64,000 nucleotides of DNA from Gossypium raimondii (Eukaryota > Streptophyta > Magnoliopsida > Malvales > Malvaceae). Made by a program: the position numbers and the translations under genes. The stretch is from assembly GCF_025698545.1 (NCBI RefSeq), contig NC_068569.1, positions 24,986,001 through 25,050,000 on the forward strand, given 5' to 3'. Below, piece by piece: positions 46,652-58,984 of this stretch; the first letter of the stretch is position 1, and each line of letters opens with the position of its first letter. Below the pieces are notes generated by a model. That model was not told where the DNA came from, did no database searches, and saw only the letters and a program-made list of their open reading frames with translations.

Positions 46652-49600
46652 TTAGCAATTCCAGGAAGATGATCTCTTTATCATTGGCTTCCTCTGTTTG
46701 TCCTCTTCCAAAGCGATCATCCCCAAGTGTGATGGATCCTCTAGCATCATTTTCGCCACTAAATATCCAGCTATTGACCATGTCTGGTACTTCCTTGCTT
46801 GTTTGCCGATAAATCTCCCGAGTTTTCCGTCATAATATTCTGGCCAGCCATCTTTCAACAAACGTGTCTCCGCAAGATCAATTGCCTGCCTTGCAATTTG
46901 TGGCCTTCCCGTTTTGATGCAAGCAGCTGTTAGCAACCACAAAAGCACTGCGTATACGAAATAGTGGAAAATTGCAAACGGTCACATTCTAACATCCAAT
47001 AATTCTAATAAGAAAGGTGATAATAAACTCAGCAATATCTTCAGTTGGAAAAATGCAGATGAAAATGTTAATACATCAGTAGCCTCATGATTCCTAGTTC
47101 ATGACTGTTGAATGTCAAATACAGATACTTCAAGAAAAAAGAAGAGTTGAAACAACATAAATCCCACTCATCTAAATGGCAACAACTACTTTCTACCAGC
47201 TTCATAGTTTAACAAAATACCAACAATAAATTTCTAGTTAATAACAAACAATAATAAATTGTTTTGTCAATAAGACAACATGAGTTACCCATAAAACAAA
47301 TAACTTCGGTTCTTATAAGATCAAAAGCACTATAATGGTGAAGATAGATAATAGATTAGAGAATGATGGTAATACCTGGCCAAGATCCTCCATTGTGATA
47401 ACTCCATCTTGTGTTCTTAGGGTCACAACCGGTGACAATTCGCCATTCATGTTTTTCTATTGCAGGATAAGCTATTTTTAAAGGCATTTCTCCAACAAGT
47501 TCATCCCAACGGGCTTCAATAAGATCCATAATAGCCACTGATTGCTCTGGTGTTGCAAGAGAAGATAAAATTGCTATACAGTTACCTAAACAAAACCATC
47601 GGAAATCCATCCTAGCAGGACTAACATTCCCAATAAAGTAGCCACCACGTGTTGGCATAAAATCAAATATCCAGTCAGGGATAGAATCGGGAATAACATT
47701 AAACTTATTTACTGCAGTGTGAGAGTACTCCTCAGTCTTATATCTGTAAATATCATTTAGTTGTTGAAAGTCAAGCCAAAAGTAACTACGCATGTGATAG
47801 CTCAAGGCATGTAAACGCTTCTCAATTCTTTCAATGCAATCTTTTCCTTCGGCATCTTGCTTCAGCATTGATAATGCACACCTCAGAGCCATATAGAAAA
47901 GCGCTTGAATTTCAATAGGATAACCATAAACATCCTGTAAAATAAGTTCACATCATAATTGGAACAAGCAATTAAGACTCCTTGGTCCCATAAAGGGAAG
48001 GACTGGTGACGATAAATACAAAAATATCAATCTCCATCACCTCTGTTTGATTTTCTATTCAGAAAAGAAAGAAAATAAGGAGTTCATAAAGCACTAATGC
48101 AAATTAACTTCTTAAGTATTTTTCATCAGCATAAGTCATCAAGTAAGAGGAAAATTTGAAGAATTCATTTAAGATCCATTTACCAATAAAAAAAAAGGGG
48201 AAGACAATAGCTAAAAAGATTTCTAGGGAAACATGAATGCAACAATTAGTACTAAAGTACAAGCATAACTTGGTGATCAATCTTCAATAGGCAAATACAA
48301 TTTAGAATCCAGATACAAATTGTTTCCTTGATGAATATTTAACACCCCAAAATCCCATATTGGAAATTTGTAATGAATTAAGGAATATAAATAGAGACCT
48401 AAGTGTAACAATAAGACAAAAACTGTAACACCCAATTGGCCAAAACATACCATACCTCAAAGGTTGGGTCATCACTATAGAAGAACATAAAGAACATTGT
48501 TCCTTAATAGTTAATCAAAGCCAAAAGAGCATTTGAGACAAACAATGTATTATTGGTAAACTATGACTATTTTACACATATATTCATATCATATATATGA
48601 TATTAAATAATGCCAAATTCACTTGCTTGATTGGCTTACCAAGCCTCTACAAGATTGGTTATCAATTAAGAGTATGTTTCTTTATGTCATACTGCTCTAT
48701 TCTATCTGCTATTCAGCAGTAGCAATAAATAATAATTGGATGTACATTATTTTTTGCATTAATTATCCATATCTATCCAAATTCCAATTTTCATAATGTT
48801 AGACACTTTTTATTTCTCAACTTCCTAGCATATCTCACATAAAATAACTACAAGACTGGTAAGGAAACTTAAGAAAAGGAAAGCACACAAAGATGCACAA
48901 AATAGAGGGAAAGATTAAGAAGTGAAGGCTGGGTTACCATTCTTCGATCGATCATAGAGCATCCATCAGCACAAAGCAGTGTTGGAAATGTATCAAATCC
49001 TTCTGCTAAACACAGAGTAAGTATAAGCCTCATCCCTTTTTGACACTCAGGCCTCTCAGCTAGTGATAAATCCCCAGTAGATTTTGTGTATGCACGGAGC
49101 AGAATGATCCACCAGAATCCAGAGTCAACTGGAGCAACTCTTCCAATGGCACTCTCTCCAAAATCAGCAATAATCGTGTCCAATTTACGTACAGGGTCAT
49201 GTAGAACTTTGAAGCTAGCTGGCATTGCTCCTTCTCCTAGCTTGAACCTATCTACTTTTTTCTCCCACCCTTGAAGTTGTAGAGTCTTCAAGAGAAAGTT
49301 CTTGACTATTTCAGGCTCTCCATTCATCAGAAAAGCCAAAGCACTAGGTACAAAATCTCTAACAAAAACCTGAACAAATCAACAATTTATTAAAACATGA
49401 ACAGTCCAAGAAATTTTCAATATCATAACTCACCAGATGGTAATAGATTTTCGGCATTAAACATAATTGCAGATATTTTGAATTTTCCTCAATCTTTAAC
49501 TTAAATAAAAATATTTTAAAAACAAAAATGTCAGTGATCATTTAACTTAATCTTCCCATTTTCCCTACCAAACCTCATTTTAACAATCAGGATTCCTAAT

Positions 49601-50285
49601 TCATTTTAAAGTTCAATTATTGTTCATGTTTGGCGTTAAGTTTCACGTAGTCAAATTTATTCAACTTGGACCAAGGTTTGTACCATTAAATGATCTAGTC
49701 TCACATTCAATTAAGGCCTGAGTTTGTTATAACCTTATATCCAGGAAAGCTTTCCATTTATGGCCGATTAATTTTAGGATGGATGCTTAACAAATGATCA
49801 TATTCAATAATAGATGTCATAATTTATAATTTCATAAATACGCAACAAGAATTTCAATACTCCTAAAAAGGATGCCCACTATCTGATGAGAACTTTACCT
49901 GATCATAGTTCAAAACTTCCTCGGAAGCATGATCATACGCAGCAATGGTACCAACTGGTTGGCCTCTGAAATACACCAAAGTCCTCCTGAGAGCCTCCCA
50001 CGCTTCAGCCACAATGGGGTGCGGATCAAAGGAATTTCTATCCCAAGAAGCCGGAGTATCAATACCTGACCTCCCGCAGGGCGAGTGCATGCCCTCATAA
50101 TTGTCATAACTCCCTCTTGTGAGAATAATAGGGAGCTCACTGAGTGACCTTTCATCAAATGATCTTTGCCTCTCTATGTTAAGCCTCGGCTTATCAAGGA
50201 GGCGTGAGAGATCATGATCATCCATTTCAGAGAGGGAACAAATAGAGCTCACATTTCTAAGTCCCATCACTTTAGTCCCATCCAT
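46652..50285 (-). CDS. CINV1: Alkaline/neutral invertase, cytosolic type (GH100), four exons
   Basis: It hydrolyses sucrose to glucose and fructose in the cytosol at neutral to alkaline pH. Exons by junction reading are 49899-50285, 48938-49369, 47376-47934 and 46652-46947. Introns are 529, 1003 and 428 bp, all GT-AG (donors GTAAAG, GTAACC, GTATTA). The spliced length of 1674 nt gives 557 aa, close to the about 551 of Arabidopsis CINV1. Hallmarks: CSLSEMDD and [16 protein letters not shown] near the N-terminus (the serine in the latter is a known kinase/14-3-3 site in the family), [21 protein letters not shown] across junction 1, [17 protein letters not shown] (acidic Asp211), [52 protein letters not shown], and [19 protein letters not shown]. 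There is no transit peptide, and four exons are usual for the cytosolic clade. Residue 274, first of exon 3, is Asp where the family usually has Gly. Confidence 0.95.
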
Positions 50286-51192
50286 TTTCTTTGTCTAAAT
50301 TGCACAAAAAATACAACTCTCAAGTTTCAGAAGAAGAGATTTATGCTCAAAAAAGAGAAGATAAAAGGATTAGATCCCAAAATATTTTAGATAACAGCAA
50401 TACAAGAGTAGCAAAGAAACATTCTTATATAGAAACTGAAATGCTAAGACTATATCTAAAAGTTGATGAAATAAAAGCCTTGCTTTGTTATCCATTCAAC
50501 AATCATTTGCGCCAATCACGGAAATGGCTTAGTGGCAAACTTGTGTAGGTTTCAAGTTGATTGGCATGAGATCAGGATCCTTGCGTTTTGGAAACCCTTT
50601 TCCCCTTCCCATTGAAATGTTATAAAGATGAAACAATCATTTGCCTTTTTGTCACAGTGCAGAGAACAAAATCAAATTTAATCAACAAAATCATCATTTA
50701 TATGGATATGAGGATAATGGACATTAAATGAATATGTTTTGAGTAATTTACAGCATTATACTTTACTAAAGGAAAACAAATTAATCAAGACTAAGAAAAA
50801 TTGAAGGAAACAGATTAAGCTGCAGAAAAACCAACAAAGAGTATGAAAAACAAATAAACAAAAGAAATAGTACAGATGAAGTCACCTGAAAAGTAAAACC
50901 AGATCTGATAGTCAGCCAAAACATCAAAGAAACAAATCAAAACACCGAAACACCTCCCAAAAAAGGAAAAAGAAAGTAAAGATTCATATAATAATAAGGA
51001 CAGGAAAAGCAAACCTTTAAGAAAGCAAAGATGTCGGAGAAGTGAAATCTCAGGCAAGCCCAACAGAGATAAAATTACTGAATATTTGGCCGGGAAATGG
51101 TCGGAGAAAGGAAAAAACAAAAACAAAAAGGAGAGAAAAGAAAGGAAAATGAAAAAAAGAGAAGAAAAAACAAACATGCCGTGAAGATATGA
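50286..51192 (-). promoter_or_regulatory. Long 5' leader of the invertase gene
   Basis: About 900 bp lies between the TATA-like box and the ATG. The first 170 bases (51010-51180 read on minus) are extremely pyrimidine-rich. TTTTTCTGCAG (about 50819-50829) and GTGCAATTTAG (about 50294-50304, just before the ATG) look like splice acceptors, and CAGGTGAC (about 50885-50892) and AAAGGTTTGC (about 51010-51019) like donors. A 5' UTR intron is therefore plausible but unproven. Confidence 0.4.
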
Positions 51193-51201
51193 TATTTATA
51201 G
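51193..51201 (-). promoter_or_regulatory. TATA box of the invertase gene
   Basis: CTATAAATA on the minus strand, followed after about 25-30 bp by the CT-rich tract expected at a transcription start. Confidence 0.5.
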
Positions 51202-52050
51202 AGTGAGGGAAAGAAAAGACTTTTGAGAAAGAAAAACAATTGTAGTAATAATTACAACCGTACGACTACCGTGTCTTTCTCTGCCCTTTGAACAACATAA
51301 AAAGGAAATGATGGGATGGGACTAAGTTTACCGGTAATAGCCGGTGAAAGCAAGTGTAAAATGTCCCACGCGTTACCCGACAACATTGTTTGGAAATAAA
51401 GCAGAAGTTTTATTTTCACCTCTATTTATTTAATACATTTGATTTTCCAATTTTACAAAAAATATATTTTAACTTTTATTTAATTTTTATAATAATTATT
51501 AATAATTTTAAATAATTTTTTTTAATTTTTAAAAATTTAATTAATTGTTGACGTAGTATACGTGAATGTCATGTCAACAGAGTTAAGGATATTTATTTTA
51601 AATGAATTATTAAAATAATTTTTTTGTAAAGTTAAAAGTTATTTGCATAGGTTGGGTTTGTTTTTCAACTCTTATTGTATTCGTTAAGGTATCTTTCTTA
51701 TTGATATTGATATGCATGGATGTTGATATATTTTGATATATTGTTTTGGATTAATTGATGTTTATAAATGTTTTTCACACATATATTTATAGTTTAATAT
51801 TTAGTCATTTAATAAGTTATATGTATTATAGATACATGTAAATATATTTTAATTACATGTAAAAATATTATATGTGTAGTCTAATTTTTAGTTTCTTAAT
51901 ATCAAAATTGTGTACCAACTAATATGAATTGGTACCCACCAATATAAGTCAGTATTGGCTAAAACGGGTTGAAACACATTGAAACAGTTGAAATGCATCA
52001 AAATTGAACCTAGACTACTTGGTACCTATTGAAAATAGAAACAGTATGTA
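51202..52050. other. Invertase upstream flank
   Basis: Mixed then AT-rich sequence; no gene. Confidence 0.4.
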
Positions 52051-52054
52051 CTAG

Positions 52055-52625
52055 TGTCACAAAACTAGAACTTTAGTTTGGCAAACAATGCAGTCTTAGG
52101 TAAAAAGTTAGCTTCAAATCTGCCTCAGTTAGCTTAACTCTCGGAAGATGAGAATTCTCACAGAAATTTTCTAATGCACCAAAATAAAACAGAAGCAAAC
52201 TCAAAATGAAAGAACTAAAAAAGCCACAAAATAATGCACATAACGCGTTTGAATAAATGCTATCAAATTCTCTCAAATATATTTTTAACTCAAGGATGAA
52301 GTGATTACAAATGAAGTGCGAAGGCTCTATTTATAGTTAAGGTCCCTCAGATCCAACAGTATAGATGGGATTATACCAATGGCTGGGATTAGTGCCTATC
52401 ACAAGAGCATTAAAGGATTTAAACTCTCTATATTTTTATCCTTTAAGATAATTATCCTGGTAAAAAAAAGTTACGGAAGTGTTTATAATTCAACTAGAAT
52501 TCAAGTAGACGGGCCTTAAGTCTCTTTCAAACAATGGGTTAATCATGTCGGGCATGATCCCAAGTGAAAATGAAGAGTTTGAAATATGCGTCTCAATTAC
52601 GGGTTCCTTTACGCGGCCCGTGACA
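52055..52625 (-). mobile_element. Solo LTR of family F, copy 2
   Basis: It is 571 bp, TGTCAC...GTGACA, flanked by CTAG at 52051-52054 and 52626-52629 (4-bp duplication; five bases do not match). TATAAATAG on the minus strand (in CTATTTATAG near 52331) supports minus orientation. No genes. Collinear with 41840-42414. Confidence 0.65.
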
Positions 52626-52629
52626 CTAG

Positions 52630-53697
52630 TCGATATGATTGGTATCGGTATAGTACCGACTACCTCGCTCTTAATTGATTTTGGTTCCTAAATCTAATTT
52701 TGGGTTAATCTACTTGGATTCAATGTCTAATTTGTTTCCCTAATTTCTTTTGTTTCACTTTTCTAACGTTCAATTTGGTACCAAAGATTTTTGAATTTAA
52801 TACTTTGAGTTTTCTTTTTGTGTGTCTTAATTAAGTATTTAAGTTTAGCTTCAATATTCAATTTAGTATTTAAATTTTTTTGTCCCAATTAAGTACTTAT
52901 GTCTTTTTACTAGAGCATACGAGTCAAATATTCATTAGATCACATAATATCCTTTAGCCTAGATAATGATTAAACATCGAAGCCAAGCTCATATACCAAA
53001 TTGAGACAAAAAAATCAGGTACCAAATTAATCATTGACATCAAACACATGTAACAAATGGTATATTATTCAAGCCTAAAATAATTAAAAGTTAATTGAAA
53101 TTTTCTAATTTATTTAGATAATTTTTACATTTTAAATATTTAAAATAAATCTTTAACTTTTAATTTATAGTAAAATAAGCTTCACTTTAATTTATATTTA
53201 AATAAATTATTAATAAAAATATTTATTTTAAAATAAATCAGATGAAAATATTATTTTATTTACATGAATTAATTTATTTTTAATATCTTAGTTTTAAGCC
53301 TTTTGTAGTCAATTATAATTTCATTTAATTTTGAGTACTTGTCTTTTTAGGTTTGAGTACTTTTGTTAATTCTTTTATTTGCTTTTAAATTTAGATTTAT
53401 ACTTAATCTTTATTCTTATTTACTTAACGCAAAAAAAAATTAATTTTTATCGTCAATAAAATTTTACATTTTAATATATTTAAACAAAGCAAGCCTTTTG
53501 GGTTGATGTCCCATTACAAGTTTGGCATAAGAGGATTTCTTTTTCTTTTTCTTTTTTCTACTAAAAGATGGATACATTTAGCTTTACAAGCACCGCTAGC
53601 TTTGTCGTGATGTAAGGACGTCATCAAACACATGTAGACTTGTCTTCCAGCTTAAAGTCAATTTAGTCAAGCAATTAACAACTTGATTATTTTCTCT
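52630..53697. other. AT-rich intergenic sequence
   Basis: No gene or defined repeat. Confidence 0.4.
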
Positions 53698-53894
53698 AGG
53701 AATATAACACCCCATACCCGGCCTAGACGACAAGGCCAAGTCTAAAGAGTTACATCTAAAATCACACAAAACATAACTTCTGAATCTTAGTTAAAAGTCT
53801 TTTCAAAGCAAACCAGAGTTTAACAAACATAACTCGTAGTACAAAAACTAGTATCTTAACCATCATATGTCTTGAAGCTACTGAAAATAAGCCA

Positions 53895-53898
<4 letters not shown>

Positions 53899-53964
<66 letters not shown>
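53899..53964. repeat. (TAA)22 microsatellite
   Basis: Perfect 66-bp trinucleotide run. Confidence 0.95.
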
Positions 53965-53965
<1 letters not shown>

Positions 53966-54562
53966 GCAGATAAATAGTATGACCGAGCTCCCGATCCGCT
54001 GACTCGATTAAGCCTATGGGTTACTTGTAATTCAGTCAACAGAAGAAATGAATTAATGATCTTATAAAGAAATAACTATATGTTCAAATAGATTTAGGTT
54101 AGAATCAGTAAAGTCCCAAATTCGAGTTCAGAATAGAAATAGATCCAGTAGGTAAATCATTTAGTTTAACAGAACAAAACAGTTCAGACAGATAGTAAGC
54201 TAGATTATTCTCAGATACAGAGTAGATAAGAATAGATGCAGTTTTCATATTCCCCACCGTTACACACCATCTTTGACCAACCCAACACACCAAATAAGGT
54301 ATTGAATACTCATCCAACCCTACACACCACACAGTGTTGGTATGACACATTCCGATAATTGCATACTAGTTACCGGATCAGAATACAGATACCAGTGATT
54401 TAGCCACTATCTCAGAACAGAACACTTCCTCATTTGCTCAATTCCCACCCAATGCAGATGCAAATTTCAAATATTAGCTAATACATAGGCCTACTCGACC
54501 GTTCAGATACACTTCATGTTTGTACAGAATAATTAATATCATTAACAGGCATTACACGTAGT

Positions 54563-54583
54563 ACACACACACACACACACACA
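54563..54583. repeat. (AC)10 microsatellite
   Basis: Perfect dinucleotide run inside the family D LTR. Confidence 0.95.
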
Positions 54584-54717
54584 GATTTCCAGTACTTAGT
54601 CTCAGATCACAAAATGACAATTTATATAGTTTAAGTTAGATCGTACGGGCCCCACATAAGGCCTACATTCATTTCAAACAACGCTTGTAGCCCAAGAGAA
54701 AAAATTCACATTTTTGG

Positions 54718-55012
54718 TCCACACGCCTGTGTGATTTCACACGGCCTGGATAGCTGGCTTGTGTGGCTCCACAAGGCCTAACACACGCCCGTGTCACCTG
54801 CCCGTGTGGTACTAATTCGCAAACAGTGAGTTACACAGCCTAGGCACACGATCGTGTCTTTAACCCGTGTAAACCCTGCGCTAAAAATCCCCACACACGG
54901 TCTAGACACACGTCCGTGTCCTTAGCCTGTGTGTCTCCAATTTATGAACAGTGAGTTACACGGCCTACCATAAAGCCATGTGGCTCACACGGTTTGGCAC
55001 ACGACCGTGTGG
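54718..55012. repeat. CACACGG/CGTGTG palindromic array
   Basis: Repeated CACACGGCCT, CACACGNCCGTGTC and GTGTGNNTC words in both orientations, like 8575-8905. Confidence 0.75.
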
Positions 55013-55627
55013 CGTTAACAGTTTCATTTTCTGACAACTAAAACTCGAAGAAGAAGGGGTTTTCAGTACCCACCTGATGTAATGTCGGCGCAAGGGCAAT
55101 CCTGAGACTCCCACAACCTAAAAACAATATTCAATCACTCAATTAACTCAAAAAACACTCGATTAGAGCACAAAACCAAAACTCGTCGAAGATTTTGACA
55201 CAAACTTCCAATTAAACAACAACAATTCCTTTGCACAGGACAACCAAATCGCGAGAGGCGGATGTTGGGGAAACGTTATCCACGAGACCTCCTAACGGAC
55301 CACAATCGAACATATAGATAAAGAATTCGGGCGAAATAATCAGAAAATCCACGTTTGACAGAAACAAATAATAGCGAGAGTTAACGAAAATTCAACAATA
55401 GAACTTACAAATTTACCTCTCGATCGATGCAACGACAACCTAGAATTCTTAATTTGGCCTGATACAGTTACAAAAACAAGCAAAAAGAAAAAGAACAAGG
55501 AAAGAAAAGAAAAGAAAGGAAGAAGGAAAAGAAAAGAGGAAGAAGAAAAGAACTAACATGAAACTAATTTTAAAATTTAAATCAAAACTGACAAACTTCA
55601 CTAGGCAGCAAAATATTTCCTTAACGC

Positions 55628-55682
55628 AGAGACTCGAACATAAGTCCAAAAGATATACAAAAGTTTAACCATTGAACCAATA
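55628..55682 (-). other. tRNA-like sequence (box B exact, box A weak)
   Basis: On minus, TTGGTTCAATGG (55680-55669) resembles box A and GTTCGAGTC (55639-55631) fits box B. It is not a complete tRNA; probably a tRNA-derived relic inside the LTR. Confidence 0.35.
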
Positions 55683-55868
55683 TGCTCATTCTTAATATAA
55701 AATTGCGCAGAATTAAACTCAAGTTAATAGTTCAAGAGTAGTTTCTAAATGCACAACTTGAACCCCTAACCTCAAACACATACGTAAAGTACATAGTCAC
55801 AAATACATAAATTTAATTACAATAGAACCCAGCAGTCAAATATTTAAAATTTAGGACATTACAAGGTA

Positions 55869-58436
55869 CATATCTAACCAACCATTGTGCTTCAATTCAC
55901 AAAACCTATTGAACATGTCTAAGCACCATATATAGTACCTAAATCCAACTGATAGAATAGATCTCAACCTGCTACAAATTTTAGAGCACATAAAAATCAT
56001 AATACTAAAGAACATAATAAAGAACTTCACTATGAAAACAGTGAATATCAGAGAATTGTAAAGCTGATTTACAAAAATTTAAAAGCTTACTTGTAATATA
56101 TTATTTGATATTCAAGTTTAACGTGTTATTTGTATTATTTTTTGTCTAATTTAATATATGTATTTTTTTCATTTTGATATTTATGTTCAACAAAATTTAT
56201 ATATTTTAATATTCAAAGGTAACATATTTAACATTTTAGTCTTTAATTTGAATTTTAGGGTTGATTTGATGAAAGGTTTCTAATATTATTAGGTTTGAAT
56301 TTTTAATTATTTTATTAAGAGAATGAATTTAGTGTTAATTGTGAATTTTTTAATTTTATGTTTAATTTATCAAATACATTCCGATGAATGTTTTTAATTT
56401 GAGTTTTAGGATTGATTTGATGAAAGTTAATGGCTAATATTATTAGCTAATTATAAATTTTCAGCAAATCAACTCTAAAACACGAATTAAACACTAAAAA
56501 TTAATAATGTTTACTTTCATAAATCGAACGCATAAATTTTGTCAAATACAAGTACCACATTAGAAAAAATGTCAAACTCAAGTATCAAATTATGTATTAA
56601 GCCTATACAAGTCTATTCAATATATAAGTAATTGAGACTTGCTAACATACTATTTCAATTACAATCAATCTTCCCTTGAAAGCATAAAGAATATCTTCAA
56701 ATAATTTAAGATGTACCAAACGTTAACTTTTCATCAATTTTGAGGTGATTTGACCAAAAAATGCAAATTTAATGACTAAAAAGGCGAAAAATTAAATAGA
56801 GAGCTAAAATGATATTTTCTATAAAGTTGAAGGACCAAAAAATCATTATGCATTTCATTTATAATAACTATATATTATAATTTAGTTTGTACTTCTTTGT
56901 ATTTGTGGATGAATAGGATTTTTTTGTAAATCAATGGTGTTTTTTCTATAAAAAAGGAATTCCATTTCATTTATAATAAATCATTGGATTATATATAAAA
57001 AATCTTTAAACATATAAAAAATTAATTAAGCCCTTGTATTAAATTTGCATCTGATTAAGTCCTTTCCATTAATTAAAATAATCAATTAAGTCCTCGGTTT
57101 ACGTCATTGACCACGTTGATCATTAAAATAAATTGAGTGACCAATCATATGATGATATGTGTCAACTTCTACTTTAATCTAATATTTTCCTTAAAATAAT
57201 AAAAAAGAAAAGTATAAAAATTATTAATTATTAATTATTAAAAAATGAAAATTGATATAAACTTATAAAATTTATAAGAATTGTAAAAGATATAAAAATC
57301 TAACAAATTATAAAAATAACCAAAATATTTAAGATATTATAAAAACATATTAGAATTCTATAAAAATCATAAAAATAAAAAAATTAAAATTGATATAAAT
57401 TATAAAATTATAAAAAATCATAAAAACTTAAGTTAAATTAGAATAGTTGATTGGACCGATTAGATCGAAACCAACAAGGGTGTCGTTCTGGAAAAAAACC
57501 ATTAAACTAATTAACTTGAAAACCGAATAATTGAACCAATTTTTTAATTTTTATTCAATTGATCTAAATGGATCAATTAAATTAATAATCCAATAACTTA
57601 ACCAATTCAACCACATGTTTAATTCTGAGTGGGGTAGAATTAGAAGCAAACCAAACAATCACTGCAAGAGCATATGGAAATATGCTACAGCTCACACTAT
57701 CTAGACTTACCTTGTATGCCCACTCATCCATCATTTTTTCTCTATCTTACCCACACTAGCATTCTAATATTTCCTTCTCTTTTTCTTTTCTCCAACAAGT
57801 TGTGCATCCTAAATAAGTTCGTAATAACCATGAATCACTATAAGATTATTCTTCAATGTCATAATCAAAGAGATGTTTTTAGCATTTTTTCCCTTCATTT
57901 TACTAGGGTCAAATCGTTCTCCACATTGAAAAACCTGTACAACAACGTGACATGCCCACGTATCATTAATCTAATCCACAATACCCTTTCCATATGAATA
58001 TAATCCCCCTTAATCTGTTTTCTTTTTATAGATGCACAAAAATTTTATCATACTTGCTTCTATTTTCAAATCTCACACGTGTTTATATTATATCGTATTA
58101 AATTGTCAAGGTTAGGTAACTCTACCAAATCCTTTAATAAACTAAATTTATTTTTTCTACAGTTCCTAAGACTTATATAGGAAATACGTCTGATTAAAAC
58201 AAAAACAATATAGCATGTAAAACCCCAAAAAGATGAATAAGAACTCAACTACCTTCCTATGAGCCATCACAAAACAAATTTCTATCATCAAAATTCTAAG
58301 TAGTGGTGGTATGCAAAAACGTAAAGAACTGGCAAAACCCATAGTTAATACCACAGTCGATGGTGCATGATAAAAGATAAGCGGCGTGACATAACTGTAG
58401 TATTTGAACGGCGCTTGAAATGCATTGTTACATTGT
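55869..58436. other. AT-rich intergenic sequence
   Basis: No supportable gene. Minor internal direct repeat TTTTAGGRTTGATTTGATGAAAG near 56258 and 56400. Confidence 0.4.
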
Positions 58437-58625
58437 TCTTTTTCTTTTAATTTCTCTTCCTCCATTTATTTGATTGAGTAGATTTGAGCAGGATAAAAAA
58501 CAGATTCAACAGCTAAAGCTTGTTCGAAAGTTTTGATCTTATTGAGTGCAACCATAGGTAGGAGCTATCAAAATTTTATGATTAATTTAAGAGAGAAAAT
58601 TAACAAATCAAATCATTTATTTTTT
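58437..58625. repeat. Direct repeat, copy 1 (uninterrupted)
   Basis: TTTCTCTTCCTCC...GCTAAAGCTTGTTCGAAAG...TTAAGAGAGAAAATTAACAAA. The second copy at 60454-60995 has the same sequence but carries a 377-bp LTR insertion. Confidence 0.85.
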
Positions 58626-58984
58626 ACAATTACAAACATTTTAAAAAATATATTTTTTATAATTTGTATACTTTTTAATACTTTTTACTATTATTTTGAA
58701 TTTTAAATTTTAAAAATTAATTAATTGTTAGCATTGCATCCATGTGTAATTTATATACATGTCATGTTAACAAAAGTAATAAATATTAACTTTTCATTTA
58801 TTTTAAGTGATTTCACAAACGGTCTAAACCTAAGAACTAAAAGAATAAAAAATTAAATATAAGACTAAAATAACTTAGTTATATCATCTCTTTATACTGC
58901 AAGAGAGTAATGTATAAAGCAAGAGTGGACTTGTTCATTGTCCATTGAATATCAATATAGAAATAAGGCTTTTAGGGCTAAATT

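Larger units (their letters stand above)
53703..55863 (-). mobile_element. Solo LTR (family D) with CACACGG array
   Basis: It is 2161 bp. On plus it starts TATAACACCCCATACCCGGCC (TG changed to TA) and ends GGACATTACA. Flanks are AGGAA (53698-53702) and AGGTA (55864-55868), a TSD with one mismatch. The CCCGGCCTAGACG start resembles family B ends. It contains (TAA)22, (AC)n, a CACACGG palindromic array and a tRNA-like word. No coding domains. Confidence 0.7.

Noticed and set aside
48340..48480. TAACACCCC/TGTAACACCC words in invertase intron 2, resembling LTR ends
   Set aside because: The two words lie about 90 bp apart with no matching end or TSD; not enough to call an insertion.
50815..51177. 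Minus-strand 120-codon frame upstream of the invertase
   Set aside because: Composition is Phe/Leu/Ser only because the tract is CT-rich; it looks like a transcribed leader, not a protein.
57674..58465. ORFs of about 100 codons on both strands near 58 kb
   Set aside because: No domain, no codon bias, and overlap with AT-rich repeats; chance frames.
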